A program made the translations under genes and the position numbers. DNA of 35,206 nt from Gloeophyllum trabeum ATCC 11539 (lineage: Eukaryota > Basidiomycota > Agaricomycetes > Gloeophyllales > Gloeophyllaceae): NCBI RefSeq assembly GCF_000344685.1, contig NW_006920414.1, positions 1,742,803-1,778,008 of the forward strand. The letters are read 5' to 3'. Positions 31,518 to 35,206 of this stretch are shown here, one piece after another (the first letter of the stretch is position 1; each line of letters starts with the position of its first letter). The notes beneath the pieces were generated by a model. The model was given only the letters and a program-made list of their open reading frames with translations, had not been told where the DNA came from and made no database searches.

Positions 31518-33342
31518 TCAATCATCCACGCTACTTGCACTCCCAATCGTAATGGCATGCTCATGCTTCGCAGGGTCATAACCATCCGCCCAGCTGGGAA
31601 TATTCCTCCGCCCCCTCACCCCGCTCCGTATTGCGTGCGGGTTCGAGTACGCAGGCGGCGGCGGCGCGCTCGGTCTCCTCAACGACGGGTTACTATTCAA
31701 CGTAACACACCACAAGTCAGCATCACCCCGCACCTGATGACAGTACTCAAGAATCAACGCACTTGGCTGTCAACGTCGGCCCCAGCGCCAGATTCGCAAA
31801 GTTGCTCGGGAACAACGGGTGCCCAGGTCCTCTCTCCCTCAACACATCAAACGGCACGTCCGCGCTCCCAGTGCTATAATGGCTCCCCACACTCGCCCTC
31901 CGCCCAAACCGCGGACTACTAAACACGCTCCCGCCGTCGTTTAGTGGCGGCAAGTTCGGACTGGGCGACTGCACGGCGAACGAGAACGGGGAGCGCGAGA
32001 CAGGGCCGATTGCGTTGGGCGACGAGGGCGAGGTGACGATCCGCAGGCCCTGGCAGATCTCTTTTGGCTTCGGAATCAGCTCCGCGGAGTCGTTCGTCTC
32101 TGATTCCTCTTCCTGGATTTCTTGCAAGCCGCCTGCGGGATCCTGTGAATTGAGGGGAGGGGTAGTTGGTACGACAATAGGCTCGATTGTGATCTCCGGG
32201 GACTCTTCAGGATCCATTCCTTCAATCTGTGCGACCTCGGCCGCTGCCCGATCCTCCGCAACACGGCTCTCGAATGGAGAAGGCAGGTTGGCCGGGGAAA
32301 TGTCCGCATTGTGATCCGAAAAGGCGTCTTCCAAGGCTTTCGCCCCATCCTCTTCGTCGCCGTCCGCGTCCAAGTCCGCAGGGACGCCTAGCGCACCCTT
32401 CAGCCTCTCCCAAATCAGCTCCGAATGCGACGCCACGCAACGGCGTGCCTTCTTCACCCAGACCTCATCCGGGGCAACATCTCTATCCACATGCTTCAGC
32501 CAGTACGCCAGCTGTGTGAAATCCCAGTTCGCCGGGTCCCCAGAAACGTCGACGGGCCCCGCCGGCCCCGACTCCTCAGAAACCGACTTGTCCGACCCCC
32601 GAGGCTGCAGGAGGGGCGAGTCCGGGGGCCCGCGCTTGTCCCCGGGGAACATCTGCTGGAGGAGGGCCCATAGCTTGGCGGTGGGGTAGGTGGACAGGAG
32701 CGCGGAGACTTCCGAGGGGCGCTCGAGGAAGGGCAGGTAGACGTCATCGGGGAGGGGCGTAAACTGGGCCGGCTGGACGAGCTTCTCGGGGCTGTGGGAC
32801 GCGTAGGGCGAGCCGGGGGACGGGCGCGGGGACGGCATGTACGACGGGCTTGAGCTGGCGCGCGCCATGTCGACGAGCTCCTCCGGCGAGAGCCTGTGGT
32901 GCGAGAGGGACCCGCTGCGCGAGTGGCTGCGCACGGGCGAGTGCGGGCGGGAGGTCGTCGGGCTGCCCGGTCTGGGGGTGGGCCCGCCAAAGCTCGCGGA
33001 CGCGAAGCTGAGCCGCCCCCCGCCCCTGCCGTCCGCGGACCCGATGGAGCCCGCGCTCCCCTGGCGGCGGTGGAGTCTGCGGTGATGGTGCGGCGAGCCT
33101 GGGCGCGGCGGCTCTTCGAGGTTGACGGTCGGGTTCGTGACGCGTACGATGGTGAGTCTGCTGGAGGAATTGCGCTCGGGGTTGTAGTTGGCCTCGGAGT
33201 GCTGCCCCCAGGGATCGGCGGCGGCGACGGAGCCTCGGCGGGCGGAGAGACGGCGGTTGAGCGTGTTTGGGCTGAGGAGGGGGCTGCGGGACGGGGAGAA
33301 TGACGGCGCGGACGCTGAGGCGGACAGCAGCGGCGAGGCCAT
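31518..33342 (-). CDS. Large Ser/Pro-rich protein of unknown function (584 aa)
   Basis: Two exons: 33342-31763 and 31692-31518, joined by a 70-nt GT-AG intron with phase restored (ALGPTLTAN to NPSLRRPSAPPPP). The first about 200 residues are disordered, Ser/Pro/Arg-rich, with many SPxR/SP sites such as RSPLLSP and RPHSPVRSHS, which are possible proline-directed kinase targets. A compact folded segment at about 205-330 contains DDVYLPFLERPSEVSALL, KLWALLQQMFPGD and WDFTQLAYWLKHVDRDVAPDEVWVKKARRCV. An acidic linker rich in Glu/Asp and a second Ser/Pro tail follow. No named domain was recognised. The alternation of tails and one ordered core suggests a regulatory or scaffold protein, but this is inference only. 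The size and uninterrupted 526-codon frame make the gene itself secure. Confidence 0.8.
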
Positions 33343-34022
33343 CGTCGTGGAGAACAGCGGAGGCGAGGCGAGGGGCAGCGGTCAAGGCTTTAGGTGTTTC
33401 CGGAATCAGCGATAAGTGCTTTAAAGGCTTGATCGAAATGTAGCCATGTAAACGATGACATAATTAGGGCCCCCACGGGACGCCCCTTCCGTCACGTCAC
33501 AGGTCTAGAATCTGGAACTTTCCGGCCGTCACGCCTGCGCCCATTCATTCGTTGTCCGTCTCGAATCGACCGTGCCTTGCCCTGGACTTTCTCTCTCTCA
33601 AAGTGGGCTCCTGATTTTTCATAAATATCCTCTCAGAAACAGAGAGAAGGCATGGAGGCGATCGCACGTTCCACTGATGATTGGAACATCACTGCGTCGC
33701 CGTCTGCGGTGGTAGAGTTTACGTCCCGGCGACACATCGATGACAGTCCGGAAAATATCGAGGCCTGATCCGACTCTGTCTCGACGCAGCTGATCCAAAT
33801 AAAATATTCACTGATCCCTACAGAAAGAGCAGTCGGAATCCTCCGCCAACTCTCCCCGTCTAAAAATTTGCTTGCACCATCTGAGCGCATCTGGTGTCGC
33901 TGATCGTCGTGCCTTCCACGGATGCGGAGGCATTCCTGCACAGGTTGGGGCGCGAAGAATTCGAAGCAGCAGAGAACCCGGCGGCCCGTGGGGCTCCGCA
34001 GCGCCAGGCCGGCTCAGAGTCC
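33343..34022. other. Spacer before the MITE
   Basis: Upstream region of the large Ser/Pro-rich protein gene. A minus-strand frame of 102 codons at 33941-33633 has no family features. No RNA gene or repeat was recognised. Confidence 0.5.
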
Positions 34023-34024
34023 TA

Positions 34025-34458
34025 CAGTCGACTCTGTCTTAACCCATACCTGTCATAACCCATAACCTGTAATAACCCATAGGTTTTTGGCTTCCACCAA
34101 CATGGTAGATAGTAAAAACCCATAAGTCTGCTGTATCCCATAACCCATAGCTTTTTGGAGGGTCATAACCCATAAAACAACCTATATTGGGAAGGTACAG
34201 GTCTCCTTCCCACGAGAATCTGGACCATCTGGACCCTTATTTTTTGGTTCTCGTGGTATTTCAGAAGATAACCCATACCAGACTCAAGATTCCGTATCTA
34301 AACGTTGTCATAAACGACGTCCGGCCTATACCGGATAGGCTGTCTGTCACGCTTACTAGGTAGTCACACAATGTCACACGTTCTGGTAACCCATAGTCTG
34401 CAGAAACCCATAACTTTTGGGTTCCACGACCCGTTATGGGTTAAGACAGAGTCGACTG
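34025..34458. mobile_element. 434-bp pogo-like MITE with AACCCATA motif array
   Basis: Perfect 24-bp terminal inverted repeats: 34025-34048 begins CAGTCGACTCTGTCTTAACC and 34435-34458 is its exact reverse complement. TA target duplications lie at 34023-34024 and 34459-34460. A CAGT start plus TA duplication fits pogo/Fot1-type Tc1-mariner elements. There is no transposase. The interior carries nine direct copies of AACCCATA between 34041 and about 34420, plus one inverted copy in the right terminus, with irregular spacing. A short internal inverted pair (CCACGAGAATC against GGTTCTCGTGG) lies near the centre. Confidence 0.88.
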
Positions 34459-34460
34459 TA

Positions 34461-35206
34461 CACAGACAGCTCAGTGGCGCCGGAGAAGCACTTGTGTGCC
34501 GGAAAAGCCATTGGAATAGGATCTGAGGGGGGTGGCCTCAACTCGCTGCGTCCCCTCGAAGAAGTCCGTAGTTTGCAGAACTTATGGATCCACGATGATA
34601 TAAGTAATCAGTCACCCTCCGCACACTCGAGTCCCTCAGGTGAGACCAGGCGTGCCTCTAATAATCTGCCATCAGTCTCACCTCTGTCCTCCAAAAATGT
34701 TTATAACCGAACAGTTCCATACCGCCGGAGATGGCATGTAGGCGCTGAGAAGACAAGTACTGTACATAGCGAACTCGCGATAATTTTGGTTAGAAGGCGC
34801 GGGGTTTAACCTTCGAGTTGCACACACACAATCAACCATGTGCCCTTCCCACTCCAGATGGATGTAGTCCAGAACCATCACGTCCCTCAAGTATGTTTGT
34901 TCCAAGTCTCCTTCCCCTTGGAGCCCCATCTTCGGTACCCACCCCGAATCTTATCATAGGCACGTCCGAGTCCAAACCCGTTTATGCTTAGTCTGAGCAT
35001 CAATATTGACACGATCGTGCTGCCGCGAACGACGTAGTACTGTATTGGTCTCCTGGGGTGCGGCTCCGCGGTGTATTCTTTGCCCATCCCCGACATCTGC
35101 CAACTGGCCTTGGACCGCGCTATGCCTTTCCTAGCCATCGTACCGTGGGTCCACGGCTACGCTCAAAGGATCACGAACCACCGGCTCACTGAAGCGGCGA
35201 GGCGCA
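34461..35206. other. Right-edge gene-free stretch
   Basis: No recognisable product. Overlapping short frames on both strands have no motifs or matched splice sites. Confidence 0.5.

Noticed and set aside
34041..34440. Interstitial telomere repeat
   Set aside because: The repeated word is AACCCATA with irregular spacing, not TTAGGG/CCCTAA tandem repeats, and it lies wholly within a TA-flanked inverted-repeat element.
1..35206. Biosynthetic gene cluster, CRISPR array or defence island
   Set aside because: The neighbouring genes belong to unrelated housekeeping pathways, no cluster-defining enzymes occur, and no regularly spaced repeats were found.

Overview
This window is nuclear DNA of a filamentous basidiomycete, most likely an Agaricomycete of polypore type. 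The inference rests on dense protein genes cut by many short GT-AG introns (about 48-113 nt, mostly 50-65), on the families present (class II eIF4E, Kei1, PAF1, Sfh5, fungal APH-like kinase, SLC16-like MFS) and on a Pol II-type U2 snRNA gene. No bacterial-style operons, CRISPR arrays or viral genes are visible. All gene models below were spliced by eye. Reading phase was checked across every junction of the intact genes, but no database search or RNA evidence was available.

Layout. 1-2.2 kb: no gene, two perfect palindromic or hairpin sequences. 2.2-3.8 kb: an APH-fold kinase-like gene with three disabling lesions. 4.3-5.7 kb: two related non-autonomous DNA transposons (TA-flanked, 25-bp terminal inverted repeats) inserted end to end, just upstream of an intact six-exon GH5 glucanase (5.95-7.88 kb). 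8.8-11.0 kb: a divergent pair, eIF4E2-like cap-binding protein (-) and the Golgi IPC-synthase subunit Kei1 (+), sharing a 165-bp intergenic promoter. 11.5-13.1 kb: monocarboxylate-type MFS transporter (-). 14.9-15.1 kb: U2 snRNA gene (-) with a TATA box at about -30. 15.1-20.2 kb: about 5 kb without a convincing intact gene, possibly holding decayed membrane-protein exons. 20.4-20.7 kb: a tiny three-exon gene for a 77-aa protein rich in Cys/His. 21.2-22.8 kb: PAF1 (-), seven exons. 23.2-24.5 kb: AT-rich island and the second copy of a dispersed repeat whose first copy lies at 8.0-8.3 kb. 24.6-24.9 kb: a frameshifted small membrane-protein relic (-). 25.3-33.3 kb: four minus-strand genes in a row: Gfo/Idh/MocA oxidoreductase, Sfh5 (Sec14-like), Sly41/TPT-like transporter and a large disordered protein of unknown function. 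34.0-34.5 kb: a 434-bp pogo-like MITE packed with nine direct AACCCATA motifs.

Biology. Most intact genes are housekeeping: transcription elongation (PAF1), splicing (U2), translation control (eIF4E2), Golgi/ER lipid and sugar-phosphate traffic (Kei1, Sfh5, TPT), solute transport and glucan turnover. They are unlinked in function. The unusual material lies between them: the abutting transposon pair, the two-copy 0.3-kb repeat, the motif-packed MITE, and the small Cys/His-rich protein, which is the best candidate here for an undescribed protein family.
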